A DNA stretch of 64,000 nt from Micropterix aruncella (GCA_944548615.1 OX155952.1:27344418-27408417); one strand, 5' to 3'; positions 23,071-34,091 are shown, counted from the first letter of the stretch. Notes: a model not told the origin generated them from the letters alone. Made by a program: numbers and translations.

Positions 23071-23313
23071 GAATCCATAGCCCCTGCTTTTGCTGGTTTG
23101 CCTATCTGTGATCACCACGGCTTCCTCGATTTCGCCGTACACGGCAAAGTGCTCCCGCAGACTCTTGTCCGTGGTGTGGTACGGCAGCCCGCCGACGAAC
23201 AGCTTCGTCCATGTGGTGTCCTTCTGCTGAGCGCCCGACGCTCCCAACGCCCCTAAAGTCAGGGCCAGCCCCTCCGGCTCGGCCTGCGCGCCTCCGAGGG
23301 CCGGCATCAGCAT
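23071..23313 (-). CDS. Rbm24: RBM24/RBM38-type RNA-binding protein, exon 1
   Basis: First coding exon, 81 residues, read leftward, closing at GGATTC|GTAAGTGAC in phase 0. Residues 1-30 are a low-complexity Ala/Gly/Leu leader. [20 protein letters not shown] (residues 30-49) starts the RRM, with the RNP2 core KLFVGG at 37-42. [20 protein letters not shown] and the final F supply β2-β3 and the start of RNP1, which is completed as KSRGYGFV by the first codon of exon 2, 20.8 kb away. Vertebrate RBM24/38 has the same [17 protein letters not shown] block near its N-terminus, so the extra ~25-residue leader is the main difference. ATG at 23313 is chosen because an in-frame TAG lies upstream with no ATG between; ATG two codons later is equally possible. 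An acceptor-like tttccag just upstream leaves a small chance that the exon begins there. The product is expected to be a nuclear/cytoplasmic splicing and mRNA-stability regulator. Confidence 0.95.
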
Positions 23314-23720
23314 GCTCTGTACTGCAGCTTCCGTGATGACAGTGTCCTGGAAATAGCTCGCGAGGAGCTATTTCGCGCTTGCGGGTGAAATAAAATCAAA
23401 TACGGCAACAGATGCAAAAGTACGGAACAACTGCTATCACGGTCGGCGATCACTCGTTATTTTTTGAAACGCGACGGACACGGAAGAACAGATTTGAAAT
23501 GCAAGGACGATTCGCGGAGTGCGTGTTCGAACGTACCGGTTGCTCGATAGCGGCGCTAAACTGTCATGCGCCTTCGAGCACGTGTGGCCACCGACTGACA
23601 GACTGACAGTCAGACTCTGTGACCGAGCGTCTAACGGCGGCGGCTGACGCTGACGGCGCCGAGGGCGGCCAGACAGCAAATAGTGCTGCCAACCGACAAA
23701 ATATATCTCCACAATAATAT
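23314..23720 (-). promoter_or_regulatory. Candidate 5' UTR and CpG-rich promoter of the RBM24 gene
   Basis: GC content and CpG density rise sharply from about 23380 to 23700 and drop beyond, just upstream of exon 1. Two arthropod-initiator-like TCAGT words on the minus strand lie at 23594-23598 and 23602-23606. No TATA box is apparent. The role is inferred from position; the start site is not defined. Confidence 0.45.
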
Positions 23721-24525
23721 TATGTGACAAGGCGGACCCGCTGCTCCACCCGCGTCAAAATCTCTCATGATGTCTGCCCGAATGTTGGCTTGCCTGCTAT
23801 TAACGGACTCAGCAAATATTTTTCGATATTCAATTTTTTGATAAATTATATACTAAGTGACATTTGACATTGAGTTTGACATATCAATCATTTTGTTTCG
23901 TCAATGTGCGATTTGCTGTTGCCCAAAGCAAAATAAAAAAATACGTGCAATTCTCATTATCCTGCGCCGTTCAATTCTCGTGTCATGGCCGGGCGTCTTA
24001 TGTTACTTGTCATTGGCACATTTGGCGAAAGGGGCGGTACCTACTTTTCGTGAGATTGGTGGTAAGTATAATAAATGAGATTGCAAAAAAGATATTTCTG
24101 TTTTTGTATGTGTTTAAATGTTTTTGTATGTGTTTAAATGACAGTTGTGATTTTTCCATATGTATTAGCTGTGTGGAGAAGACTGCGTGGAACTCAGTTG
24201 GTCCATAAGCCAATAATGAATATACAGGCGCCTGCGGTAATGTGGCGACTCATGAAAACCGACGCTTCTACGCTGTGGATATATGGAACCATATGTTCAC
24301 CGAAGATGGACTGCAAGTAGCAGAGTAATCTGACGCCTTTCCGATAACATATTATACAAATTTGGTCGGTTTTTTGTTTGATTAAAAATAGAAGACAAAG
24401 AGAAAACGTAATTAATTTGCATGAGTCATATTTTATTATTGAAAAAAAGTAAAGTATTGAAATAAATGTCGAATCCCAATATTAAAAGAAATAAAGTTTG
24501 TTTTTGTTTTTATCTTAAAGCGAGT
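23720..24525. other. Upstream flank of the RBM24 gene, no gene seen
   Basis: Only short overlapping frames (up to 114 codons) without motifs. A 20-bp direct duplication, tttttgtatgtgtttaaatg, occupies 24101-24140 approximately. Confidence 0.3.
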
Positions 24526-24529
24526 CTAT

Positions 24530-25215
24530 GAACAATGTTTTTCGTGATTCCCTGATGTGTATAAATGAATAAACTTGATGGTTTGCGAACAAACATATAA
24601 TTGGCCTTATGAGAAGACGGATTTTCTAGAGCCAACTCACAAATGGACATATCTGCCCTTGTGACTTATTAATATTCATTGCGAATGCCAAGCGAATTAG
24701 AAATTACAGGTGTCTGAATAGAATGGGTGAGTGGAATGGGTGAATCCGCAACAGGAAAACAACTTTACATTGAAACTTGCCGTTCAAAATGGCAGCTTTA
24801 AGATTTTTCGAACATTGCCCATGATTTTTTTAATGACCAATCGCGTGCCATTGCATAGCTTAGGTGCAATTACATTCCGACGCAGAATGAGTGGTGAACC
24901 AAATTTTCATCGCAAGTTATGTGGGGGCATTCCGGGTAAATCCAGTGAATTTAAGAATTCAAGAGGATAGTCGGCTGCTTCGTTAAGATCGATAACATTG
25001 CCAGTCGATTTAAACGACATCTCATTGCCTTGCAATGACTGTTGTGGTTTGAAATTAATAGCGTCTAAATCGATATTTTACGGCCAAAATATTAATGTAA
25101 CGCATTATTAATGTATCTGGGAATATGCTTTCAATCAAAGCATCTTTCGTGGCCACCATGTTGCAAAAAAATTCTGGCGATTTAATGCAGTGTATTTCCA
25201 TGCAAAAGAATTTCT
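24530..25215 (-). pseudogene. Helitron Rep/helicase relic
   Basis: Read leftward with a few stops and frameshifts, the segment encodes, in order: SLQGNEMSFKSTGNVIDLNE, AADYPLEFLNSLDLPGMPPH, NLR-stop-KFGSPLILRRNV, IAPKLCNGTRLVIKKIMGNV, and LAFAMNINKSQGQ. This is the C-terminal part of the Pif1-like helicase of Helitron RepHel proteins (…YP.EFLNSL..sGMPPH.L.LK.G.PI.LLRNL.pp.LCNGTRl…, then the FAMTINKSQGQ helicase motif). Only the distal helicase is present and it is inactivated. Element ends (5' TC, 3' CTRR with hairpin) were not located. Confidence 0.85.
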
Positions 25216-25802
25216 CCATTGCCAATGTCAATGGACAGTGCCGAGAGAAACCGAAATGTCATAACAACACCAAGCTACGACTCAAGTAGGTACTTGCGCA
25301 TGTATTGCAAGCGTACATCAAATACCACAGAATTCGACATCAACGCCACCTATAGTACACACACATAAACACGAATTATGAACTTCATGAACTTCTCAGC
25401 AGGTTTTAATGGTCAATTATTCGTGAAATTCATAAAAAAAAATATTGAGGGTGGTGGGAGGGGGAGCGGTGACATTTGGGGGTTATATGTGCTAATATGC
25501 AAGGAACCTTTAAAAAACAAAAAAAATGTGTAAAATGCCACTCCAAGTCCCTAAAAAATATTAATCTTCTGTTATTATGTTTGTCATGGCGACATTCTTT
25601 GTATAAGAGCCAGGCGGCACACACTGGATGGCGCTCTAAACACGCTTTTACATACGGTATAAAATAATAATATAATAACAAACAAACTTTCAAACCATAG
25701 GTCTTATTATTTTATTATTATTTACATAAAGATAAGATGTAAATTTTTTACTTGGTATACAGGTTTCAATACGTAATAATTGCGCATTTTAATTTTTAGA
25801 TT
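25216..25802. other. Intergenic, nothing recognised
   Basis: AT-rich sequence between the Helitron relic and the hAT element, without supported features. Confidence 0.3.
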
Positions 25803-25810
25803 AACTAATA

Positions 25811-26778
25811 CAGAGGTTCCCAAACTTTTTTCTCGTAGACCACTTTTTTTCTCGTAGACTCTGGTTTCGGTGGACCCCCTGCTGCTACATTGCTACCATA
25901 TTCCCAAAACTCGTCAAAAAATTGAAGATTAGATCTAACTGTGGAAATTTGCGTCGCGTCCAGGTTGCAACCCTAAATTCGGAGTGGTAAAAATTAAAAA
26001 ATATATATATATATTCCTTGTGTTCTATTTATTAAAATAATATGATTACAGACTTAATAGAATACATTAGACATTGATAACGTACCGTAACGTCAACAAT
26101 GCAAATCAACAATTTAAAAAAAAAACATAATTTTAATGGGAGAGATGTACTTGATGGATTGACAGCAAATTATAAATATTTGGCTTCAGTATTGTAATAA
26201 ATAACCGCAAATCTCCCCGTTGTGTGCATCGATATATATTGCCTAGATATGCCCTCAGGTACAAATGAGTTGGGTCATATCCATTGCGCGTAAAAAAATG
26301 TGACAGAGAGAGAGCAAAACATTGAACAGTATGCGAGAGAAAAGCGCGGCAATATTCATATCGGCATCGCTCGCACCGGGAAGTACTGGCTGAACTACTA
26401 CTGGCGGCGATCTGTAGTAGTATTAAAGTGGTCATTTTTGGGCGTGAATGGCCTATCTGGGCCCTTATATATCAATGGTTGTGTTATGTTCAATCTGCTA
26501 TTTTTATTGTTAATAGGTTTGTAACGACACTTTTTTCGACAAGGTATGACGAGGGAAACGCTATCAAAAGTTTTCTCGCAATTTCCAACAGCCCAGGATA
26601 GTTTTCGGGTATTTCTGCCTGCAGCCTAAATATTTTTTGTATACTATCGAAACCAGATAAATTTTCATGGACCCCTACTTACAACTTGTAGACCTCCTTT
26701 TTTTCACGCCGACGTAGACCCCCGTCGAGTCTCCCGTGGACCCCTGGGGGTCCACCTGGACCACTTTGGGAATCACTG
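25811..26778. mobile_element. Non-autonomous hAT element, 968 bp
   Basis: Ends cagaggttcccaaactttt and (reversed) cagtgattcccaaagtgg, with a perfect 8-bp target duplication aactaata at 25803-25810 and 26779-26786. Both subterminal regions carry tagacc/gtagac and ggaccccc words. Internal frames (up to 100 codons) show no transposase domain, so it is a deletion derivative. Confidence 0.95.
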
Positions 26779-26793
26779 AACTAATAGATGGCA

Positions 26794-26878
26794 ACGTCGG
26801 GTGCTACAAATGTCACGCGGTAAATTCGTTTTCTATCCTATTTATAATGTCAAACAACCGCGATAGTCTTCGATTTTA
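26794..26878 (+). mobile_element. Family C retroposon-like insert, copy 3
   Basis: An 85-bp insert flanked by 12-bp copies of taatagatggca (26782-26793 and 26879-26890), reusing part of the neighbouring hAT target duplication. It starts inside acgtcgggtgctacaaa and runs collinearly to the constant 3' end gcgatagtcttcgatttta, so it is 5' truncated without inversion. Confidence 0.9.
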
Positions 26879-26890
26879 TAATAGATGGCA

Positions 26891-27500
26891 TTCTATCTCC
26901 ATATTATTTCTGTGTTGTAATCAGCCTATTTAAAAAATGTGATAGATGGCACTAATAATTGAATGTTTTTATTGATATCATTGGTTAAATTATTGGGTTT
27001 ATAATCAATCTGTCTTTTATAAAAGAAACATTCATTATCGATGTCATTATAGATGACCAAATAAATTGCTATTAGTTTGGCCGTCAATGTTATCAGCGCC
27101 ACCTGAATTTTGCCGTTTCAGAAGGGTTGCCAAATCGTACTGTGGAGCTGGGCACAATAATACTATATATAATAAATGGTGCCCCTGATAAAGAAATCGG
27201 TTATTTCACCTCAAGACTTTCCCGGCAATTAGCCAGGAGCATATTTAATTTAAGTATTCATTTCATAAATAAAGTCGATGAGTACCTAGTTGGCGAAAAT
27301 TCCTGGTAATATGTCCCCTATATTTATATTTATGTCCAATATTTAGAGATTGAAGTATGACTAGAGCTTTATCTGGTGGACCGATTCCAACCACAATCTT
27401 TTCAAATCTAGCTATGACCTAATGCCTTGTGACAACTATTGCCTGCATGCCGGTAGGCAATGAATACCGTCCAAGCGTTTGGACGGTATCGTGGAGGAAT
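26891..27500. other. Intergenic, nothing recognised
   Basis: The word atagatggc recurs at 26882, 26942 and, in variant form, 27050. No gene is supported; the 60-codon frame at 27127-27309 has no motif. Confidence 0.3.
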
Positions 27501-27561
27501 ACACACACACACTCTCACACACACACACACCCTCTCTCTCACACACACACACACACACACA

Positions 27562-27631
<70 letters not shown>

Positions 27632-27664
27632 TGAGACAGACACGCACACAGACACACAGACAGA
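27501..27664. repeat. Compound (CA)n / (GA)n microsatellite
   Basis: About 80 bases of CA-rich repeats with CT interruptions, then about 48 bases of pure GA, then degenerate acacagac. Long frames on both strands here are by-products. Confidence 0.95.
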
Positions 27665-28191
27665 CTTCAGTCGGGAAAATGTCTTAATCTTCTCGGGGGG
27701 GGAGGAGGGGGTCATCATGTGTATATCAGTCTTTATCTCGATTTTTTTAGCGCTTTTACCATACTTTACATCATCTTCGGTTGGTGGGCCGGTAAAGAAA
27801 ACGATATTTAAAGTACGAATTTTGTAATTATTGGATGGTTGGCAGCGCTATTCAGTCGAATGTGTCGCTTCGGTATTGTACGAGTACGAACACATCACAG
27901 TGCGCCAGGCTACATTCGCTTCAGCTCTTCTACCGATATTCCCACTACAATCACGCTGTTCCCCTTACGATTCGAATGGGAATAGGGAAGAGCTATGAGC
28001 TAGCTAGACCCCAAGGCCCAAACCCTCCCTGTCCAACAAATCATGCGGAGGAGATGGACACACACACGGCGACCCGGTCGTCCGGGACAAACCCCGTCGT
28101 CCGGGCAGAAAGAACGCTAAAATTAGCAGACGCCCCGAAAACAACCCGTTGAGGTGCGTGTCTTTGTGGGGTTGATGAGCTGGGCATACCT
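27665..28191. other. Intergenic, nothing recognised
   Basis: Moderate GC. A 105-codon plus-strand frame (27835-28152) has no recognisable domain and no splice-compatible neighbours. Confidence 0.3.
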
Positions 28192-28478
28192 AATGCTAGG
28201 TTTACATGTGCTTAGCAGCTAATGACAAGTACTTGTCACTTGCACTAATACATTTCGTGTCAACATGCTGATTCAGCATGTTAGCGCTTAGTATTAGAGC
28301 TTAGTATTAGTGAAACTGCCAGTGCCAGTGAATCCTATTTACTAAGCGACTATTTACTACTGCCAACTGCCTACTAATCCTATTTACTACTGCCGATCCT
28401 ATTTACTAAGCGACAAGTGACTTTCCACACCAAAAATTACTAAGCTCTTGTCGTTTGCTAACTCGTGTAAACAGCCAT
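28192..28478. mobile_element. MITE family K
   Basis: Ends ggtttacatgtgcttagc and (reversed) ctgtttacacgagttagc form imperfect inverted repeats, each followed by a gacaag word. The interior contains repeated cctatttactaagcgac and gagcttagtattag units and the palindrome acatgctgattcagcatgt. Confidence 0.65.
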
Positions 28479-28772
28479 GTGACAAGTTAATGAAATGACA
28501 ATTGAACACACGCGTTTCTCTGTTAACGTGACAATTGCTAAGTTTATTTTGTGATTATTACTGCAGAAAGGTGGAATTTCGAAACAACTAAAAAATTCAT
28601 CCAGTAATTTAAATCCTTTTTGTATCCTTAAAATTTAATATCCTAATAATATCCCCATAATAAAATTTATAATCCGCAAATTTAATTTTACATCCCGTAA
28701 AATCATGTTTGAATATTGTTTGAGCACACTGCTCAAAACAAGTTCATATATTATTATTTAAAAAAAATAAAA

Positions 28773-29170
28773 ACACAACTGCCGTTACAGAAAGTGAACT
28801 ATTGTATTTATGTTTTTATTATGGTTTTTTTTATAAAATATTTGTGATTAATGTATTTATCCATATAAAAACACGCATATTTCCGGAATGTACTCAATCA
28901 GACCTTTCATTTGACGTTTTCATTTGACATTTGACCTTTCATTTATGTTAATTAATTGACATTTGGACATTTGGACGGTTAGAAACTACTTATACTTGAT
29001 TTTTGGTCAGTTAAGGTGCCCTAAGCCACTCGGGATAACATACCGATTCTAACAATGCCACACACTTTTAAATCGGTTCAAGCGTTTAGAAGTTATGGTA
29101 GAATAAAGAAACGGAAAACGTACATAGATGAACCATGAACACATTATACACCTTTTTTGGGCAGTCGTGT
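28773..29170 (-). mobile_element. MITE family D, copy 2
   Basis: Reversed relative to copy 1: begins acacaactgccgttacag and ends ggcagtcgtgt. Shares gtactcaatcagacctttca and tttagaagttatggtagaat with it. Confidence 0.85.
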
Positions 29171-29414
29171 AATAAGGCGGCGGTGGTGTTCCATTTCGAA
29201 CTGATGTCGTGCCACTATTACCCTTTATTAATACTAACGTATAAACGGTTACTTGTCGCGACCACTAAGCAGTCTTGTCTTGCTGACACGCGATTGATAT
29301 ACTTAATTTTTGTACTTTTATATTTATTTTTGTGTTATTATCTTAATAAAGTAGTGAACCTAATATTTATTTTGTATTCATTGTATTACTTTTATAAAAT
29401 CATAAATTAAGTTC

Positions 29415-29486
29415 AGCTAATCTGTAACACGACATTCATTGACTGTTAGGCGGTACGAAGTTCGCCGGGTCAGCTAGTTCTAAATA
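29415..29486. repeat. Terminal fragment of a dispersed repeat
   Basis: actgttaggcggtacgaagt followed by tcgccgggtcagctagt resembles a terminus that is frequent in lepidopteran repeats. The complementary end is not visible here, so the class is left open. Confidence 0.4.
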
Positions 29487-29785
29487 AAACAGTTTTTTTT
29501 ATTTTTTCAAATTATTGTTCTTGTGATCTATAGATCCCACCGCATAGAGATAGCATCGCACAAATATACTTAGTTTTTTCACACATTAACCATGAAGTAT
29601 ATTTAAATCTGGATTTATCTACTCGTTTCTCAAAGGATTTTTTTTATTTTGTTTTTTTTTAAATATATTTTTTTATATATTTTAAAGATTGAAATGGTTT
29701 TTTTACATTCGGATAACCTACTTAATAATAAGCAGGTAAATAAAAAATACTTAATAATAAGTAAATATATTAAAAGGAATAAAAG

Positions 29786-30175
29786 ACACGACTGCCATTA
29801 CAAAAAGTGATCTACTGTATTTATAATTATTTATTTATGTTTTTTTTTTATGAAATATTTGTAGCCTATGTGTTTATTTATATAGGTACATATATATTTT
29901 CGGAATATAGTCAATCAGACCTTTCATTTTACACTAAACACGATATATATGTTAATATATTAACATTTGGAGATTAAGACATTTAGACAACTATTTACTT
30001 GATATTTTGACAGTTAAGGTACTCTATGACACTCAAGATGACATAACGGTTTTATTAATACCACATACTCCTAAATCGTTAAAGCGTTTAGAAGTTATAG
30101 TGGAATAAAGAAACGGAAAACATTAATAGATGAACCCTGAACACAATACACTCCTTTTTTGTTGGGCAGTCGTGT
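29786..30175 (-). mobile_element. MITE family D, copy 3
   Basis: Starts acacgactgccattac and ends gggcagtcgtgt. It lies in the same orientation as copy 2, about 615 bp downstream of it, so the two bracket a segment that includes the 29415-29486 terminus. Confidence 0.85.
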
Positions 30176-30985
30176 AAAAACAATAAAAAAATATCGCACC
30201 TTAACTTATTTTGAATGACCACACAAAATAAATTAAAAAAACAGTATTTTTAAAGACTATTTTTTTTTCACTTCAGAGAAACTACTCATCTAAAATATAA
30301 TGTAATATTCATCATTTACTTTCTATGCCACGAAAGCACGCACTTATTGGGCAAGTAGATATACTGCAACTTTTACTCGAATGTGTTTTAAAAATTTGTA
30401 TATTTACCCCATACCTACTAAAATTAGAAATGTTCACAAACAAAACCAAATGACATGAGGAGCAGTAAGGCATTCACCTAGGTTTTATCTCCGCTCAAAC
30501 TGGCTCAGGCGAGTATCTTTGTTGTCGCTGTACATAATGATAGAAAATGTTGCTTAAAATACTTTGCCTTATCTGACTAATTGGCGGTTACATTAATGAC
30601 AAAAAAATAATAAAAGGGGAATTTAATACGTTTTATTAAATATATACTTGAATATTTCCTACGATCTGTGAAATATAATTGTATTATTACTACCTTAAAT
30701 TATTTATCTTTCCTCCTAGAATGACGTTAAGGTACGAATACAAAATATTCATTATGCCTGTTAAGAATAGCTTGATAATCTATTAGTCATTAAATAAAAT
30801 AAACATACATATGTATAACAATAGTCAGGTAGTTCATATTCTTTAATTGCAACTAATTATCTTTGATAAAACTCCTATTATTTGTTTTTTTTTCAATTTA
30901 TTTCCACTAGGAATTTAACAACTTTGTCTTATTTTACTGCGAGAATAAAATAAAGTGTAAACTCTGGTTAATATAGGAACAAATA
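30176..30985. other. Intergenic AT-rich, nothing recognised
   Basis: No frame above 60 codons and no repeat ends found. Confidence 0.35.
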
Positions 30986-31295
30986 CGGGCTCGATTGCGT
31001 TTCTTCGTGAACTAATATCGGAAATTAGTTCATGTGAACGAGACAGGGCAATACGCTAGAGCGGAATGTGAAATGAACGGTTGTCATTTATTCGCGTTAA
31101 AACTACCCACCAAAGATAAAGCATCTGAATCTAAGAGCGCACGAAATGTGGTCAAATTTATTTGGACGAGTATAAGTGCGACAGGTAGTTTTTATCGACG
31201 ATCGTTCATTTCATATACCGCTCTAACGTATTGCTCTATCTCGTTCGCTTGAACTAATTTCAGTTTCAGTTCACAAAGAAACGCAATCGGGCCCA
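30986..31295 (+). mobile_element. MITE family B, copy 2
   Basis: Left cgggctcgattgcgtttctt, right (reversed) tgggcccgattgcgtttctt. The right end is closer to the consensus than in copy 1. A 72-codon frame at 31034-31252 lies wholly inside and is not conserved in copy 1. Confidence 0.9.
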
Positions 31296-32235
31296 ATGCT
31301 CGTGTATTGCATTTTTTATTCATACTTGCAATTCAGGGAAGGCTTCTCCAATTCAGAAAAAAAATCTGAATTAGAGAACCTTGGAAAACCTTTGCAAATT
31401 GAAACGTATGGATCTAGCGTTTGGCTTAGCTTGTGTAGGATTGCAAGCGCTTGCCGCCGATCCGATCGCGTCGGTTTTTGAAGATTGTGGCAAACGCTTG
31501 CGAGCAATCCACGCGCTTGCGAGCCAACCACGCGTTTGTACAAGCGGTTTGTGGGAAGCGTATATATGCAGCATTACAAGTGGATTTTCTACAATGTGTT
31601 TTTCTGCAAGGAAGTTTTATACCCCTCTTAAGATTTGGATCCGTCATAACTAAATGGTGCATATCGGAATAACGCCTTAACTAGAAGGCAAGTGATTTGA
31701 TTCTGGAGTAGCGATAGCAACTCTAAAGTCCATCATAGAATTAGAGATTGAGATTTGACCATTAAACCATTTGGGATTTAGAGAAGACATCACGCAGATT
31801 AGGAGCCTTCACTGCTGATCAGAAGCTTACGAAAAAGTGACAGATTCTTTATTTGCCTGAGATAAAAAGAGAATAATATAAACACTATACTGGATCTTTC
31901 GCGATAAAACACTAATTTTACCGTTGATATAAACAGAAATAACAAAGAAAGCGTTACAGTTCATCAACCTGAAATTTTACTTCATTTCAAACTCTTTATA
32001 CAGAGATCATAAATCATGTTAAATTCGTGTCTGCAATGTTTCGGTTTGGGCGACGCCTTTTACTAGTCTTTGGATTTCATTTTATTATCTCGTTTACATC
32101 ATGTTTGTTCTCGTTTTAGTTGTATTTGCATACGCTTCTTTTTGTAAATAAGTACAGACTTTAAAAAAAAAATAGGTTTTGATATTTTCAAATGGACTAC
32201 CTACTTGGAGTAGTACAATAGCGATACCCTATATA
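31296..32235. other. Intergenic; unusual segment 31330-31670 open in several frames
   Basis: Positions 31320-31370 form a hairpin (ccaattcag / ctgaattagag). From 31371 to 31672 there are overlapping frames of 60-90 codons on both strands, driven by a GC-rich stretch with a ~19-bp duplication (cgcttgcgagcaatccacg / cgcttgcgagccaaccacg). No protein family is recognised. Confidence 0.3.
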
Positions 32236-33150
32236 CTGGGTGTCTCAAAAGAAAGTTTATATTTGTTAAGTTTACTGCGTGAACGCAACGAATCCGAGGG
32301 GCGCGGGGGTTACGTCAATCGGTAGCCTGGCTTTTGGGAATTCAGTCGCTATGGAGCGCGTGGAGCGCGTGGAGCGCTTGTGCGTGCGAGAGTTTTACAA
32401 AAACAGTGATTCGGCGACTGTAGCGCTTAGAAGATTGTGCAATATTCGAGGTTTTCGACAAATAAATGATGCGCCAAGTATACCTCTTATTCGAAAATGG
32501 GTCAAAAAGTTTGAAGAGACCGGTACAACATTGGAAAAACCAAAATCCGGGCGACCAAGATTATTAAGAACGGTAGAAAACGTAGAGAGAATGATTAACA
32601 GTCTGTTCGTGACGATCCTAACCTTTCAATTCGTAAGCGCGCAAGTGCTTTAAATGTGCATAGATCATCATTACGCCGTCTTTTGCACAAAAACTTAAAG
32701 CTGCACCCCTATAAAATTCAATTGGTGCAAGAATTACAGCCCCAAAATGCAAGTCAGAGGCTTGACTTTGTAAACCAGGCAATTGAGCACTTTTCAACTT
32801 TTAACAACATCTTGTTTTCGGATAAAGCTCATTTTCACCTTAATGGGCACGTGAATAAGCATAACGAATGCAACGAATCCGAAGCACAAGCATCAGAAAC
32901 CCCTCCATTCGCCTAAAGTGAGCGTATGGGCTGCGATGTCGGCGCGGAGAATTGCTGAGCGGTCACACGAACTTTTACTGTTCGACTATGTGAGTGCCGC
33001 GAACGCGAGGGTTTACATCTGGACGGTATTATTTTTAAGAAATAAACTCCCAAATTATGTACTTTAATAATTAATAAACATTTTTTCGAAGATGGCTTAC
33101 TTTTTTTGTAATCGATCCAATAAATATAAAATTTCTTTTGAGACACCTTG
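32236..33150 (+). mobile_element. Tc1/mariner-superfamily element, 915 bp
   Basis: The left end ctgggtgtctcaaaagaaag and the right end (reversed) caaggtgtctcaaaagaaat continue into ttatattt, giving ~28-bp inverted repeats. TA dinucleotides flank at 32234-32235 and 33151-33152. The element carries a broken transposase (see 32351-33065). Confidence 0.9.
32351..33065 (+). pseudogene. Broken transposase with N-terminal helix-turn-helix
   Basis: The first part (from ATG 32351) reads …CVREFYKNSDSATVALRRL… and WVKKFEETGTTLEKPKSGRP, the N-terminal DNA-binding region typical of the Tc3/DUF4817-like transposases common in insects. A frameshift near 32605 moves the reading into RKRASALNVHRSSLRRLLHK, then LHPYKIQLVQELQPQNASQR and NNILFSDKAHFHLNGHVNK, which holds the first catalytic Asp in SDKAHF. 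After an early stop the sequence KVSVWAAMSARR can still be read, but the region that should contain the second Asp and the last acidic residue is deleted. The element therefore cannot make active transposase. Its inverted repeats are intact, so it could in principle be moved by a related enzyme supplied elsewhere. Confidence 0.85.
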
Positions 33151-33863
33151 TACAACGATGACTTTCTTCAATTTGAGCACCAGCCCAGCAAAGCCTGTAA
33201 AATTCATAATAACTCACTTGGGGAAATATCTATACAGGAAGAAGACTAGTTAGTAGGCCTAGATGGTAATATAAGAAATATCTTAAACCTGCGTGGAGTT
33301 AATGACTGGGATGATAGGGTGACTGATCGAGCGGCATGGAGATGTATGAAGTGACGCAAGCAAAGAATCTGGCTCGGGTCTTGAACTCGCGATTCCGCAG
33401 GAGTAAATAAATTTACTGGAGTTATTTATTGAGTACCATTATTTATATGTTTATTTGCGGCAAAAACGGCACAATAAATATTCTTTAGATTCAAAGACAG
33501 ATTGTTCTAAAAACAAAAGACTGAACAATGCTACAAGCATTGCGACTGGGTACATTTTCAAGTCATGTTGCTTGATTTTCAGAATATACCCATAAAAACA
33601 TAAAAAAATACCACATAAAAAATCGCTGGCAGTCGTACATAAGGACTCCTCTTGTTGCCTCTTCTTAAATAAATGTTGATTACCAGGAGCACTTCTATTT
33701 TTTTTGTGACGGAAGACAAAACAAAAATAATAACCAATGCTAGCTTTTACATAGCGTTACTTTACAGCAACTGAGAAGTTTTATTAATTTTATTTGATTA
33801 GTAGGTATTTAGTGATCTATAAAACACCCATTTTTAAAATAAGCTATTTTTTTTAGCTTCCGA
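33151..33863. other. Intergenic, nothing recognised
   Basis: No supported gene or repeat end. Composition is ordinary for the window. Confidence 0.3.
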
Positions 33864-33992
33864 GATATTATGTTACGTTATTTAGTGATATTATGTCATG
33901 TTATTTAGTGTAATAATGTTATGATATTAGTAAGTGATATTATGTTATGTTATTTATGTTAGTGACTCCGTTTCATTGCTCCCGAGTATAGT
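33864..33992. repeat. Minisatellite gatattatgtyatgttattta and MITE end
   Basis: About four degenerate units of ~30 bp built on gatattatgttatgttattta lie at 33864-33960. They are followed by gtgactccgtttcattgctc and ccgagtata, which resembles the right end of the TA-flanked MITE at 2464-2803. Confidence 0.6.
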
Positions 33993-34091
33993 GGTTTGGT
34001 GTTTAGCAATTATGGCTAAATAGTGGCGAGCTCGCTTGGAAGGCTACGAAGGCTGTGCATGGCTAGAAGTACACGCAGCTCGTTTATTGAA

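Noticed and set aside
27408..27827. Open frames up to 132 codons on both strands
   Set aside because: Result of CA and GA repeats; encoded HTHTHT and ERERER strings have no domain.
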